Source: Escallonia rubra (Eukaryota > Streptophyta > Magnoliopsida > Escalloniales > Escalloniaceae). Taken from it: 64,000 nt of DNA. Where the stretch lies: the NCBI GenBank assembly GCA_033065855.1, contig JAVXUO010002900.1, positions 119,708 through 183,707 of the forward strand. Reading direction: 5' to 3'. Below are positions 46,501 to 58,830 of the stretch, piece after piece. A program made the translations under genes and the position numbers. How positions within the stretch are numbered: the stretch's first letter is position 1; each line of letters starts with the position of its first letter. The notes under the pieces were generated by a model. The model ran no database searches. It was not told the origin of the DNA and was given only the letters and a program-made list of their open reading frames with translations.

Positions 46501-47183
46501 TGTTATGGATCATAATGCAAATGCTATACCAAAACGATTTAATGTCATTGCAGGTCATGGAAGATAAGTTCGTTTGCTTGTACGGAGGGGAGGACATAGA
46601 GTGGATCCGCAAATTCACGACCACTGCTCACGCCGCCGCCAAAGCCCTTGGCATCCAATTCGAAATGGTTTACGTAGGAAAAAGCAACCCAAAGGCAACC
46701 GTTCGCAGTAACACTAGAATTATCACCGATGAGCACCTTAGCCACACCTTGGAAGATGTCGCGATTTGGTTTTTCTGGGCGAGGATAGAGAGCATGTGGT
46801 GCTCAAAGATGAAAGTCGAAAAGTCCGTCGAGAATGATCGCCTAGTGCGTGAGATCACGACGATGCTTAGCTTCGGTAGCAGTGAGCAAGGATGGGCCGT
46901 GATCGGCAAGGACGGCCCCTTAAGCTTGACGGAGATGGCTAAAGCGAAGGGAGACATCATTGTAAGTGTCTTCGACGAGTACAATTACTGGAAGGACGAT
47001 TGTTTGCAAGTAGGTTTTCTGGGTGCGCTCAAGAATCAGATTCTGCATTATCACGCAGCAACACACTGCAACAACTTGATTTTGCCAGAAACCACCGCAG
47101 ATAACACCCCTGATCAAGTGGCTTGTTTCGATTGTGGTCGTCCGATGGAGAAATTCACCTTGTATCGATGTTGTGACAATTGA
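43533..47183 (+). CDS. SEOR: SEO-5: diverged sieve element occlusion-related P-protein
   Basis: This is a full-length P-protein gene, clearly older than the SEO-2/3/4 group. The inferred exons are 43533-43727, 43796-43900, 44279-44733, 45018-45127, 45468-45610, 45951-46442 and 46554-47183, about 709 residues, with the same phases as its relatives. The start MAIAVPASKK was chosen by alignment with MATANSPSK of the paralogues. N-terminal domain landmarks are SWDDNAIMKQILATH, SWDAKAVIALAAFAANYGEFW and DVTKCIVDFKEVPSDYM. C-terminal landmarks are VLLLISDLDIS, VLWLPVID, MPWYSLHHPS, YGGEDIEWIRKF and the terminal VACFDCGRPMEK...YRCC. Intron 6 (46443-46553, 111 bases) has no stop and keeps the frame, so an unspliced message would still be translated with 37 extra, mostly hydrophobic residues. 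Intron 5 contains a small CACTA-like insertion. Confidence 0.92.
45727..45834. mobile_element. Possible CACTA-type MITE in SEO-5 intron 5
   Basis: The left end (caacaagaaaacgccgctaa) and the reverse complement of the right end (cgctacaagtttttag) both resemble the CACTACAAGAAAA terminus of En/Spm (CACTA) elements. The inside has the usual gccgctaa/tagcggc-type motifs. The boundaries and target duplication are not clear, so this is tentative. Confidence 0.4.
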
Positions 47184-49546
47184 GCCGATGGGACAAGTAA
47201 AATTCGGAGCTTCGAAATAAAAATCAGGCGTAATGTGATACTGCAGCCTATTACCATCACGCTGTGTACATCTCTTCGATTCTTAATGTAATGGTAATCT
47301 CTTTCTTTTGGGTCATTCATGATGTTTGTAATTCCACTCTCAATCTCAACATTCTGATTTATTTTTTAGTTTTTTTTTGTACAACTCGATATGAACGTTT
47401 TAATGCATGAGGTAATAAGATGCGCCTTTATCCAATCTCATAAAAAGATTGTTTAAGTATGATAACAAAACCGCCACCGCCGCTCCAAAGCTCCCTCCAC
47501 CTCTCTGTCACCCCCTTCTACCCACCTGAAAACCCTAATCACGAATACCCACTAGACTTCATCCTCTTCATCGACCACCACCGTCACGAATCCATTTCTC
47601 TACCACCAACTTCACACTCAGCAAAGGCCGCCCCTTCATCATCAAGATGTCCACTGTATGATATGCAGGCTGTCATTGCATCCCGCCCAAAAGCAATTAA
47701 TTCCAATATGACATTTTTTTCAAAAGCAATTAATTCCAATAGAATGATGAAAAGCGATCACTTTGAAAAACCTATTATGCTTTAGCATTATTATATCATT
47801 ACAAAACGATTCTTCCAATATCTTTGCTTAGTTTCAAACATTTGATTAAATAAAAAGTGAAACCCAAATATCAATTTCCAATTTTCTCATGAACGCAATT
47901 CAAAAACGTACTATTTATTTGTTAATTTTGTTTACTTTGCAGCGGAAGACAAGACAGATCCACTATGAAAGGTAATCCATTCATTAGAATATGCCGGTAG
48001 ACAGGTAGCTACAATGCAACAGATAAGATGCAGAGCGCTGTTTAAAACCGGCGAAAAATTGTTGATTTATGCTTCGGGAAACTTGAACTCTCTCACTAGA
48101 TAAAATTTCTTAAAGAGTTCACCATTAAGAAGCAACAAAACATCTCATAAGAAGAAGAAGAAGAAGACGGGGAGGAAATCCGATCTATGAAATCTGGCTG
48201 TTTGATGTCACAAAGCCGCCGGTGAAAGCAATCTACAACAGAAAAGTGTAGATTTGTGGAATGAAAAATGGAGGCGGCGATGAGCGTTTGATTTATGCTT
48301 TCGTTGACGCGTCCGGCGGGTGCCGACGAACGCAACGCCTATCAAAAGCAACATTCAGATCGGAAAATCTGATCGGAAAATTCGAAAGACAGGAAGTGAA
48401 AGAGATGGAAGGTCTCACGCATTCGCAGAGAAGAAGAGCGGCGCAAGGGTTTTCATGCTTGTTCGGGGTAATGTTATGGTTTTTATAGAGGTCCGTCTCG
48501 TGTCCAATGAGCGGAAGGGAATGGGTTTTTGTTTATTTATGAAATTACAATCTTCTCCCCACCACAAAATTCTTGGACAAAATTACCCTTGTGGATTTTT
48601 TCATTTTATTTTTTTTTCTTGCGAAACTAATAATCACATTAAAAAAAAAAGATAGGGCATTAGTCATGTATTTAAGTTCATTAGTGTCACAGTGGTGTGA
48701 ATTTATCTTTTTTTTTTTTTTTGGGTTCAAAGTCTGTGTGCTTGTCTTAGTCCATTATTCCTTTTTTTTTTTTTTTCTTTTGAGTCATGTTGAATTCCAA
48801 ACTCTAACAATGTTGATGGAAAGAGAACTAGACAGAGGGGATCACAAAATATCATGTCATTAGGAAATATGAGACGCCTCATATCGAGGCACTAAGTATT
48901 CTTATAATCCCACCGAAGTCCTTATTATTGAAACTTCTATTCCAATTTAGTTGGAGTCGGCTACATAAATTTTTCTTCAATACCTCCTATCGAAGTTGCA
49001 TTTTTACCAATAAGTTTCTAATAATCAAGTGCTTTTGTAACTACTGCTTTTTCATGGTATCCTCGATCTATTCATATCTCGTTTTGTCCAAGAGAAATTT
49101 AGAGTCCTACTCTGGGAATGACCAAACCATTTCTAATGGTGTTATCTCGTTTTTTTCTCGGGTAACGTTATCCCCAAATGTGTTGTGGACTATTCATGTT
49201 TGTTCAATCACTTTTTGTTTGACTGCATATCCATCTGAGAATTTACATTTGAGCCACACACATCTTATATAAAATATAATTATCAGTTATTCAATGTCAT
49301 TCTCTAAAATTTTGCATCATAAACATTCACTTATACATTTCTGAACCGCGTAACATCCCTCCTCAAAATGCCAATAAAAACTTTACTACGCACATTCGCA
49401 GTCTCACGAACATGGCACTTTCTTTGGGCTGCACTGCTCTCAGGAATGCAACCTTTGGTTTAACTTTGGACTCGGGAAAAATAGTTTTTCTAGGAACGAA
49501 ATAATAGAAATGGTTTAATGTCTAGATTTGTAGCGAATGTCAAGCT
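47184..49546. other. Intergenic DNA between SEO-5 and tRNA-Thr
   Basis: No gene is supported. An open stretch at 47459-47785 (+) begins with protein-like composition (FYPPENPNHEYPLDFILF) but has no start context or family match. A GAA microsatellite lies near 48150-48166. Around 48300-48480 the minus strand has a TATA-like string and a short leader-like stretch without a downstream gene. Poly-T runs occur at about 48708-48721 and 48762-48776. Confidence 0.4.
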
Positions 49547-49618
49547 GCCCTTATAGCTCAGTGGTAGAGCGTCAGTCTTGTAAACTGAAGGTCCGCAGTT
49601 CGATCCTGCGTGAGGGCA
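49547..49618 (+). tRNA. tRNA-Thr (anticodon UGU)
   Basis: A complete 72-base cloverleaf can be drawn. The acceptor stem is gccctta with tgagggc and a discriminator A. The D arm is agctcagtggtagagc. The anticodon stem tcagt/actga encloses the loop cttgtaa (anticodon TGT, threonine). The T arm cgcag/ctgcg encloses ttcgatc. No intron is present, the CCA is not encoded, and a T-rich run follows about 30 bases downstream as the Pol III terminator. The sequence is of nuclear type. Confidence 0.95.
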
Positions 49619-49742
49619 CTAATTGCATCTCCGTCTCTTTCTTTTATTTTTTTTTGTTAAAATCTGCATCAGATCCTCTTGAAAGAACTGTTTTGTAGGT
49701 TATTATTCGGAATTGAGATTGAAGAGCTCTGTTCTTCTGAAA

Positions 49743-50141
49743 ATGGCTGGAGCTTTGCATAAGCTTCTGACAAGAACATCACACCAAAGAATCATCACAA
49801 GCTTCGCCCATGAAAACCCACTCAAATTCATCACATCTCCACCCATTTTTCATCAACCCCATACCTTAAACAGCAGCCCTAAACCCACTTCAGATTCATC
49901 GCCTACTATGGAGAAAGTAACCGCTTTTGACAAATTTCCGATTTACCCAAGTTTTTCATTTGGGAATTTCTTAAACCCCGGTTCGTTATCTGGATTTTGC
50001 AAATCGACTTCTGTGGCAGGTGATGAGGCGGCTGAATCTGATGGGATGGTCTGGGCTGACAGTGTGAAGAAGAAGAGGAAGAAGAAGATGAACAAGCACA
50101 AGTTGAATAAGCTTAGAAAGCGCCTTCGTCACCACTCTTGA
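49743..50141 (+). CDS. mS38-like mitochondrial small-subunit ribosomal protein (COX24/AURKIP1 C-terminal domain)
   Basis: The protein has 132 residues in a single exon. The N-terminus MAGALHKLLTRTSHQRIITS is basic, hydroxylated and free of acidic residues, as expected of a mitochondrial presequence. A serine/proline-rich middle follows. The last ~26 residues are a highly basic helix, with KKRKKKMNKHKLNKLRKRLR as its core, matching the short domain that defines mS38 (COX24 in yeast, AURKIP1 in animals), which binds rRNA in the mitochondrial small subunit. The ATG at 49743 was preferred because no earlier in-frame ATG exists after the preceding stop. It lies 125 bases downstream of the tRNA gene. 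Confidence 0.75.
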   Translation: MAGALHKLLTRTSHQRIITSFAHENPLKFITSPPIFHQPHTLNSSPKPTSDSSPTMEKVTAFDKFPIYPSFSFGNFLNPGSLSGFCKSTSVAGDEAAESDGMVWADSVKKKRKKKMNKHKLNKLRKRLRHHS

Positions 50142-51495
50142 GGTTATAAGTACTTCCTTTTGTACTTTGGGTTCTTATTCAATCGATTTATCTTTTGGTT
50201 GCTACATGTTTTATGGTTTATGTGTCACTGGCCCGTGCTATGTGGTAGTAACATTTCCATCATTATATTATATAGTATCATTTGTATTCCCCCGCTTCTG
50301 ATCGTGTAAAGTATGTCTCAATTTGGAGTTAATTATTCCGTTGTGGTGCTAGACTGCAGTTGCCTTATGGAGTAGCATTTATGCAAGTATTATACCAACG
50401 AGAATGAGCAAGAAAATTTCTGGTTATTAAGAAGATTTATTAAGCCCTTGTTCTCTTTTTCCTTTTCGTGTGTGTTGTGTTTGGGGGAAATTAGATGAAA
50501 TGGTTTTCATATTATGGATGAACGCTTGCGGTTTATTGCTGTTGTACCCATTTCTTTTGTGGGGGTGGGGGGAAGGGGGAGTAAACCTTGTGATGTTTCT
50601 GTGCTTTGAAGCAACCTCTACTGTATCACCAAGGTTCAGGCTTTTCAATTTATTTTCTCTACAGTAATTTCCTTCCTTGTAATTGATTATGAGAAGAATG
50701 GGGGAATGGAATTGAATTTCAACGATTCTAGAAATGATATTGTTTGGAGACTCCCATGCTTCAGTGAATTACTGAGTATGCCGTAATTTTTAAGTTGAAT
50801 AGTCTGTTGCTGTGCTAATGGAATTGTTATATAGGTTGTATATAACTATAGTGACTACGAGAATGAGCAAGAGAAGAAATGTGGCTAGTGAGTGGAGATC
50901 TACAGAAGGCCTTGTTTTTGTTTCCTCCACGCGTGTGTTTGTTGATGGATGGTGGAAAGGAGGAGAAAACCTTGTGTTGTGGCTTCCAGGGTTTGCTACC
51001 AATAAATATTGGTATAGCTATTGCTTTGTATTTGTCTTTGGGAAGAACAAGGAAAAGGAAGAAAAATTGCCTACCCTTTAACGATCGTGGAGGACTTTCA
51101 ACATTGTGAGGGCTGCTATTGATTTTCTTATTTCTGTTTGTTTTATTCCATCGCTTATGTATGGGCTTGGGCTTGTATGTGTTTCATTAGCAGCTTGATA
51201 TTTTCTTAGAGAGGAGGTCCGGTTTCTAAATATGTTGTGTTGTGGTCGGTGTTGAGTATGCAACAGATCAGAGATACCTTGCCACTGTAGTTGGCTTGTC
51301 ATCCCCAGTCGGCAAGAACCTTCTACTCGTGAAAGATTATTCTATAAGCAGTGTGGTAGATTTACTGAGAATCATTTGATGGAGTTATTGTTTTTACAAA
51401 TGCTGTTCTCCAATTGAGGTAAAAGGCCATCAGCTGCCTCTCTGATAGTATAGTTGAGAGAGCCAGAATAATAGGGTACAAAGATTATAATGGTC
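50142..51495. other. Downstream region of the mS38-like gene
   Basis: The first few hundred bases are presumably the 3' untranslated region. Short open stretches (50470-50667, 50812-51109) have no family features. A similar phrase (ggaggag/gggggaag..aaaccttgtg) occurs near 50570 and 50960, hinting at a partial internal duplication. Confidence 0.4.
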
Positions 51496-51539
51496 CCTTG
51501 TTTAAGTTAGCGAATATATGCTCATGCTTTTGCAATTTT

Positions 51540-52200
51540 CAGCAAGCATTAATGGTGGACTTTAACGACATTGCTAATAAGTTTCATGCTCTCTGTAGAG
51601 TTGTGCAGCAGCATCCATCAGACAAAGTTGGTTCATGGAGAAAGTTACTGATGATTAATAATATGATGACTGATGGCTATATGAAAACATCTTCTTTGAC
51701 ATTATTGTTTTGAAAAAATTGCTGGAGGAATTTCTACATATTGTCGTGTGCTAAGATCATGTATGTAATGATTACATGTGCATGGACGTCACACTTATCA
51801 TTGGAGGTTGTAATTTGTTGTTCATATTATGGGATTCTCGGTCACCTATGCATCTCTTGCTTGTTGAGCCAACTCTACTTGACGGATAAACTTGTAATAT
51901 AGTTATGTCAAACTGCAAAACTTATCTAATGGCTGTCGTGAACCAGAGTTAGAACCAGTACTTCCAGCATTTGCACCTGCCTTAATTTTTTTCTCAAGTT
52001 GCCTTGACCAGACTCGAACTGTAATGCTCTTAGCACTTATTGCCACTAAACCTTCATCCTTTCGTGTTAGATGGTTACCAGGACTGATACCTTTGGTACT
52101 CGAATTTATTAGACTTTGTTCAAGAAATGGTGTAGCCACTAGTCAGATAGTTGTGCCAGTGAACTCTAATCAGGTGCCTTCACTTGTATATACTTTCTAG
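51540..52200 (+). pseudogene. Exon-like open stretches, unrecognised, possibly a gene relic
   Basis: Two open stretches have natural-looking protein composition but no start codon context. About 51545-51713 encodes VDFNDIANKFHALCRVVQ and onward. About 51898-52200 encodes a hydrophobic-amphipathic segment that includes LDQTRTVMLLALIATKP and WLPGLIPLVLEFIRLCSR, followed by a possible donor after VNSNQ. They lie within a region otherwise full of stops. I cannot name a parent family; they may be remnants of a decayed multi-exon gene or chance open frames. Confidence 0.3.
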
Positions 52201-55200
52201 TGTAGAACTTCTAGGTCTCTGCCCCTTAGTTTTTCCAACGATAAAATAAATCATTCTTTTAGGTGTAAATCGTCTGGCTTAGCCTTTTTCAACTCTTTCT
52301 CCTCAATGGCACCCGGTATAGTTATATCAACTTTTGATTAGGTAATAGTTTTAAATGACCATCCTTCACGATGTTATTATGGTTGTCACGAAACTGCTAC
52401 TGGTGAATCTATTACTTTTGCTGATGAAAGCGAAAGCAGAAACTCTTCGTAAATTATTGATAAAGATGAGAGATGATTATGTTATAACTCCATGGTTGAT
52501 TATTAGGTTTCAAAAGTAAAAAGACTTTCATGGTTGGTTTTCCTCTCACCTTGTAATTATGTTATTCTGTAATTTGCTACCTTACTTGGTTATCCAGTGG
52601 TCAATTCGTTTTGCTTTTCATGGCTCTTTATCAGATTTGTGTTGTTCTGGCAGTTTAAGTTTGATGCGGCGTGGTCGTTGTAGGGTAACCTGCTGAGACG
52701 AGGTTTATAATAGTTCGAAAACCATAAGGATGCCTAGAAGATGAAACTAAATCTGATCAAGCTGCATTCGAAGTCTTTGGCTTGTTCAGTTGCGTGGGAT
52801 TCTAACTCCAGAGTGTATCATTTAAAGTTCAAATTTGAGGGGATGGAGGAGTTTCCTTCTAGTCTAGTGAATGGACAATGCTCTCAGTTTTGCCTTGATA
52901 TTGGGTGTCACGTTACAAGTTTTGCCAACTCATAATCTGCTACTGAGGTCACTTCCCTTCTTTATTTTTGTTACTGGATTTCTTCCCTTTTGATGATCCA
53001 GACTGCTAATTACCAATATAAGAACATAAGAAAGTCTCTCTCTCTCTCTGTGTTGATCCAAGACCGTTGGATGATGGGGGTGGAAAAGAGTATAGTGCAT
53101 ATTATACATCGAACTGTCTTGAATTGAACAACTGAATATTATTTGTTTCGGCACACGCATAGTTTTTGGTGCCCTTTGCTGATCATTAGGTAGTGAAGAT
53201 GGATAAACAGCCAAGGCCATGAATTTTGGGGGCCATTTCGTCAGAGTAGTAACCTTGTAAACTCAAACTACAAAATATATAAACTTTGGGAACTGTGTTG
53301 CTTTGCTCAAAGCTTAAACATGTTAGATCTTGCATACCGAATTTAACACAAGTACACGAGATGTCATACATGATAAACAAGCGAGGTCTCATCCTCTGAG
53401 TTTATCTCAAAATTTTTGTTGGTCCATCAAAGGCGGTGTGAGATACCCTATCTCGAAATATGGAACACAAATATTACTTATCAGTTATCGTCTCTGTAGG
53501 CCGCGCACAATAGAGAGACGACTGACGAGGGTGGTATGCCGAACATAAACCATCTTTCTTCATTCTTTCACGAATGACATGAGGGACTTCGAACATTTCA
53601 ATTTCCACTGCATACCCAGTTTCCTCAGCTGATGCTTGGACCCTGCAAAGCTGATCTTCACATTGTCAGCACAGACCCCCCACTTGTAAACTGAATAAAA
53701 CATTAGAAATGGCTTCTGGGAGCCACTAGAATTGTGCAAACCCATACTGGGAAACCACCTCCTTCTTTGATGACAAAAATTTTCTACCCAAGAACAAAAT
53801 GCTGTTGTTAGGCTGACATCACACACTTTCTATAAATATGTGTGTGCGCGCGCTCGTGCTCGCCTTAACTGATTGACAAAAGCCATTGACCTAGTTGCAA
53901 GTCTGTAAAGATGGGGTATGGGGCGAGGAGGATATGGAGTCTTGGCAGAGGATTTGCTCATGGTGAGGGCACACTAAAACCCAATTTTTAAATCTGCTTT
54001 TTTGGCTGTTCTTCACTGTCCAGAAAATCCCAAGTTCAAGATACCTTATTCTGTGCCCAACCCCACCTTATAGATATTACTAAAAAGGGATGGTTTCAGA
54101 AGTAAAGTAAAACTCCCTCTCTCTCTCTCTCATTCATCCAAACAGAAATCCGAGCTAGCTGTGCATGAGCAAGTTGGCAAGTTGGAGGCGTGCAAGCAAT
54201 AAGCAGAGCAGGCTGCAATGCAACATGTTATAGAATCAAATTTCATAATGCAAATTGAAATACATATATAGGCTGCATTAAACAATAGTTTCCTGCAGAT
54301 ATTTTGATTTTTCCATTGCTTTGGATGGCTAATCTGCCTGTCTTCCATTTCCAAATTGTCTTTCTATATTATCTGCGACTGCCTTGTAGCATAGAACATG
54401 GGGCCTGCACATAAGATTGAGTATAGAAAACACAAAATACAAGTGAAAATGTGTAACATAACCCTAACGTTCATCGGTTAGTCGAGGCTCAAGGTCACAT
54501 TAAGCAACTGATAGTATCTTTCACAATACTCAAATAAGTTTTCTTCATCATTTTGCTGTCAAAAATCATAAGATGATCCGGATGCCAAACAACTACAAAT
54601 CAAACACAAGCATGGTTTCTCATTTGGAGGTTTATATCAACACCTACCTATGTTCACATTGGTTTGATAACTATAGATTATCTGTTGGTCTGAGCTTAAT
54701 TGGTTTATATATAATCTTGTTGGATTTGTTCACTAGTGGACAGCTTCATGTGTTGTTTGTTATTAAACTCAATGCTTGCTGCCTAATTAGAAGAAGTTAA
54801 GTATCTATTAAGACACAAGACAAGGAACAATTGAGATCAAACTAGTGTTAGATATAGTACAAATTATGACAAACTATCACTTGGGAATCCTTAAATCACG
54901 CAATTAATTAAGCTGTTAGCCGCTTATCCAAATGAAATCTAGGTTTTCTATGTCGTGGTCATCATTATGCAACTTGCAGGGTATATAGGCGACTAGCTAG
55001 ACGATATTTATGAGTTGAGCAAGTCAAAATCTGTCATCGTCGACAGTAGACAAATTGAAGAACAAACTGATAATTGCTTCATGAATGGTGACCCTAGTTC
55101 TGGCTGATTAGAATATAGGAATATCAGTGACTGATGGAACGTGCGTCTTCCTTATCATAACCCATCCCCCTGCAACAGGGAATGATATAAACTGACCTAA

Positions 55201-58200
55201 GTGGCCATGCAATCCGAGAAAATATCCGGTAGTTATCTAACGTACGTCACTTGTATATGGGTTTATCATTAATATCTTATCAACTTAATAAAGTAATTAC
55301 GTGGGAACAATAGTTAAAAAATCTAAATTTTAGATAAACATGGTTTGTGAAAATTTGTATTTCAAAATTTCACCAAAGTTTTAAAAGTCCCGCTCACAAA
55401 TTTTCTGACATTAATATATTTCCATTTCGATTTTCCATTACCTTTCTTCACCTTCATCTTCTTTCTCTTTTCTCTTTCATTTTCAATGATAAGATGAAAC
55501 CATACAGCCAAAACCCAACATAGATATCGAAGAACAAATGGTTCTAGGATCCGAAGTCTTGTTATTGACTACTTAAAACGAGAACAGCAGCTTAGGGGCG
55601 TGGTGTTGGGCGCAAACCAAGGTTTGCTCGCGACTTTATAGTTGATGATTGGAGTCGGAGCAGACCGCAGGGACATCAGGACCATGATCTTGACTGGGAT
55701 TGCCGAGTTGGTCACTTACGTGGGTGAAGTGGTATTAGACAATCACTGAATATTTTATCATGCAACCGGCATCCCAAAATTGGGTTTATCCATTTAAACT
55801 TTTAAGCTTTTTGGGTGTTCCCAACCAAAATTTTTAACTTGTTGATCAAGTAGATTGTTAAAAAATACTCAAACTTAAGAGTAAAAATTACATGGTCCTA
55901 ACAATTTATGACCGTTTAATCCGAAAAGCTGATTAGAGAGGAGGAGAGATCAGCATAGGCATGTGATTACTTTATATTCAGTAGTCCAAAATAATCGAGA
56001 TCGTTGGTTCCGGACCACCCTACGTTTTCTACAAAGAGAGGAGTATATTAACACTGCCTAGTTCTCGAGGATTACATACTTAACAATGTGGAGTTGTGGA
56101 TTAACTTTCTGTTAACCTTTGGTTTGCATATCATAACCCACAACGTCATGGAGGTGCAACCAAAGTGAGCCATGCATATGCATGGTTAGTGGCGAGGCCA
56201 CATGTTGGCTATGGTGAGCACTTGACCACTTTGTGTTCGAATTTTTCTAGAAATTTTAGTAATTTTCTTACGGAAAACATTGAAAAAACTGAGAACCTTG
56301 AAGCTTTTGCCCACCTTAACTTTGAGATTTTTTGGTTTTTGGGATTAGAAGTTGCACACCATCGTCATAAATCTTGGTCTCGCCACTGTGCACGGTGGTC
56401 ACAACCACACCACTGAATTAACAATGCTTATAGCAACACCCTCAACTTGCCAACTTGCTCCCTAGTTATGCTCTCTTTCTCTTTACAGAGATGATAGCAG
56501 CTGTAGCTTTGAGTTTCTCGCTTTTCCATCCAGGAGGGTGGTGAGATTTTTAATTTTTTAAAGTAACGCATGTGTCGGCTTCCTTTTGTTGGGCATCCTA
56601 CCAACGGCTGAACTAAGGCCATTCTTCTGCTGCGTCTACATCTTTACTTTTAGGCAAAGCAAGAACAAGAAAACGACCTCCAGTTCATGCATTTGAGCAA
56701 CCCCCTTTGTGTTCTCTACACACAACAACTTGCTTCATATATGTGGGTTGTGTTGTGTGTGGCTTTGTTTTGTATGTTTGTGTCTCTGTTGGTGGTGGTG
56801 GGGGACTGTAGCTTGTTTCAAGTTTAGGGCCAGAAGAGCCTAGTAGCTAGCAATGTTGTTGGAATAGACTGATGGAATATGCTCAAGTCTTAATATTGAA
56901 TTGACCACTTCAATGTTTGCTTTAGAACTTTCCAATGGCTTTTTTTATTAATTGATGGGTGCTAATTTAGGTGATATGTATGAACTACTCCTATATGATT
57001 GACTACCAAGTGAAGTTTGGAACCAAAAGTCAAGTCTGACAACTAATGCATATTCCTCTGTCAAGGAAACTGCTCAGCATTTCACAGACTCCTTTTCACA
57101 AAAACTGGAAAATATGTTATTCACCGAAATCGTATCGAGTCATGTAGTTGACATTTAGAGCGACATCATTTTTAATGTGTTTCAGACGAGTTTTACTAGG
57201 AATAGATGCAAGTTTCAATAACATCGTTTGAGATCTGGATCGGAGAGAGAATATCTGTCACCACTGCGTTTAGGAGTATGGAAGGCCTCAGTGCCTCACT
57301 AACATTTTCTTAAGATTTAACGGACCCTTTTGCATCACAACCACTAACCGTTTTGAAATATCTAAATTGGACAAAAAACATAAAGAAACTCACGCGTGTA
57401 TATCATTATAAACACCAATTTTTAATGCTTGCTTGATAAGATGATAGAGCTGGAGATTGTTAGTGCAGGGGCTGCGCTAATCTTATATACACTAATATAT
57501 TTGTTACTTCATGTTAATGTTATTTTTCACTCCTACAGAATTTCTTAAGAAACAAGAAAATACTGACTGAAGCACTCGCAGTGCCTATTTTTGCATGCAA
57601 AGCAAGGACACGATATCGATGAAATGTATTTTTCATGAATTAAATGTTCAGCATTGCTAATGTAAACAATTTTTAGCTTTATATGTTAAGTTGATTATGT
57701 AATTACTTAAACTTCTTTTGAAAGCTGTTTATTATCAGTAAAATGTTTTTATTATTTATCACCAAAAAAAGAAGTTACGAGTACCTAATGACCCGGGGTC
57801 GAGTGCTCCTGCCCCCTTCCTCTTTTTAAGTCTTAGCCACTTTTAGGAGAATCAGTTGAATATGATATAAAAGATTACGGTTGACATCGTAGATCTAAAT
57901 TCAATCTCAAACCGATGGTTGGAAAGCGAAAGAAATTAATTTTATGATGTGGGAAATGGTTTTTTATGCAATCTGATGTTCCAGCCGCTACATGTTAATT
58001 TGTCGTACGTGGCAAATGGAAGAACTCGTGTTCATGACATGTAACATGTTAAACGTCTGCCAAAAGCGGAGTTAAGACATTAAACTCTACTTTCTTAGTA
58101 GATATTCAAGTGTGTACCAGGATGACGAACATACACACGATGAACCCAACTCGATTTATAAACTTTAGTCGGTATATGACTAGGGTTGGTCCAAATATAT

Positions 58201-58640
58201 TTGTCTAACTTTTTTTTAAACACTTACTCAATGGACTCATCTCCACACAACCTTCACATGTTGATGTATCTCCTTTATTACAAAGTTTAACGTGTTTGTT
58301 TATCGCTCTCCAAAAGGAGTTTTTCTAAAAGGGCGTTCGCAGACTACTGTTCTTAACCTGCTTGTATTTTTGTTCCTTCTCCCTCTGCTAGCTACGAGTA
58401 CTACTTTACTTACCAAAGGTTTTCATTGTCAACGTTATAAACTTTCTTAGACTCCAAACATTATACTAACGCAGTCCAGGTCACAAGCATTAAAATTCAA
58501 TTTCTTTGTTGATATGAAAGATGTATAGGATGGCACACGTTACACAAACTTTGAAAATATGATCATCCTTATCATCTGTAATTATTGACATAAAGGCTTG
58601 AATTTGATATACAACACAACACAACCGACTTCACTGGATT
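52201..58640. other. Gene-poor intergenic DNA
   Basis: I find no supported gene in this 6.4-kb stretch. Open frames such as 52741-52935, 53560-53826 (minus) and 56165-56416 have no domains or family features. CT microsatellites occur near 53036-53050 and 54114-54131, and a GT/GC alternating tract near 53840-53860. The sequence is AT-rich throughout. Confidence 0.4.
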
Positions 58641-58648
58641 GATCTTTG

Positions 58649-58810
58649 GCCAACTTCAACCGCCCTTCCATTTTCAGCATAAAGCTTTAGATGCTGATAA
58701 TGTTAAAGAAATTTGCAGCTTCCTCAAATGCCAGCTTCAACTGCCCTTCCAATTTCAGTATAAAGCTTTAGATGCTGGTGATGTTATTTCAATCTTCACT
58801 TTCCTCTTTC
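58649..58810 (+). repeat. 81-bp in-frame tandem duplication
   Basis: Two adjacent 81-base units share the phrases gcttcaactgcccttcca and ataaagctttagatgctg. The + strand frame stays open through both, giving a 27-residue peptide repeat (KALDADNVKEICSFLK, then KALDAGDVISIFTFLF). The period is divisible by three and the frame is kept, but the open frame is only 63 codons and I do not recognise a gene. Confidence 0.75.
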
Positions 58811-58830
58811 GTACTCTAGCACAACAATAG

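Noticed and set aside
47459-47785. Open frame with a proline-rich, protein-like start
   Set aside because: No family match, no convincing start or splice structure, and the composition decays after the first 70 codons.
48300-48500. Possible minus-strand promoter with TATA-like string and leader
   Set aside because: No coding exon follows within reach; the only ATG frame is 13 codons long.
50470-51109. Open frames downstream of the mS38-like gene
   Set aside because: Short, overlapping in several frames, no domains; more likely 3' UTR or intergenic DNA.
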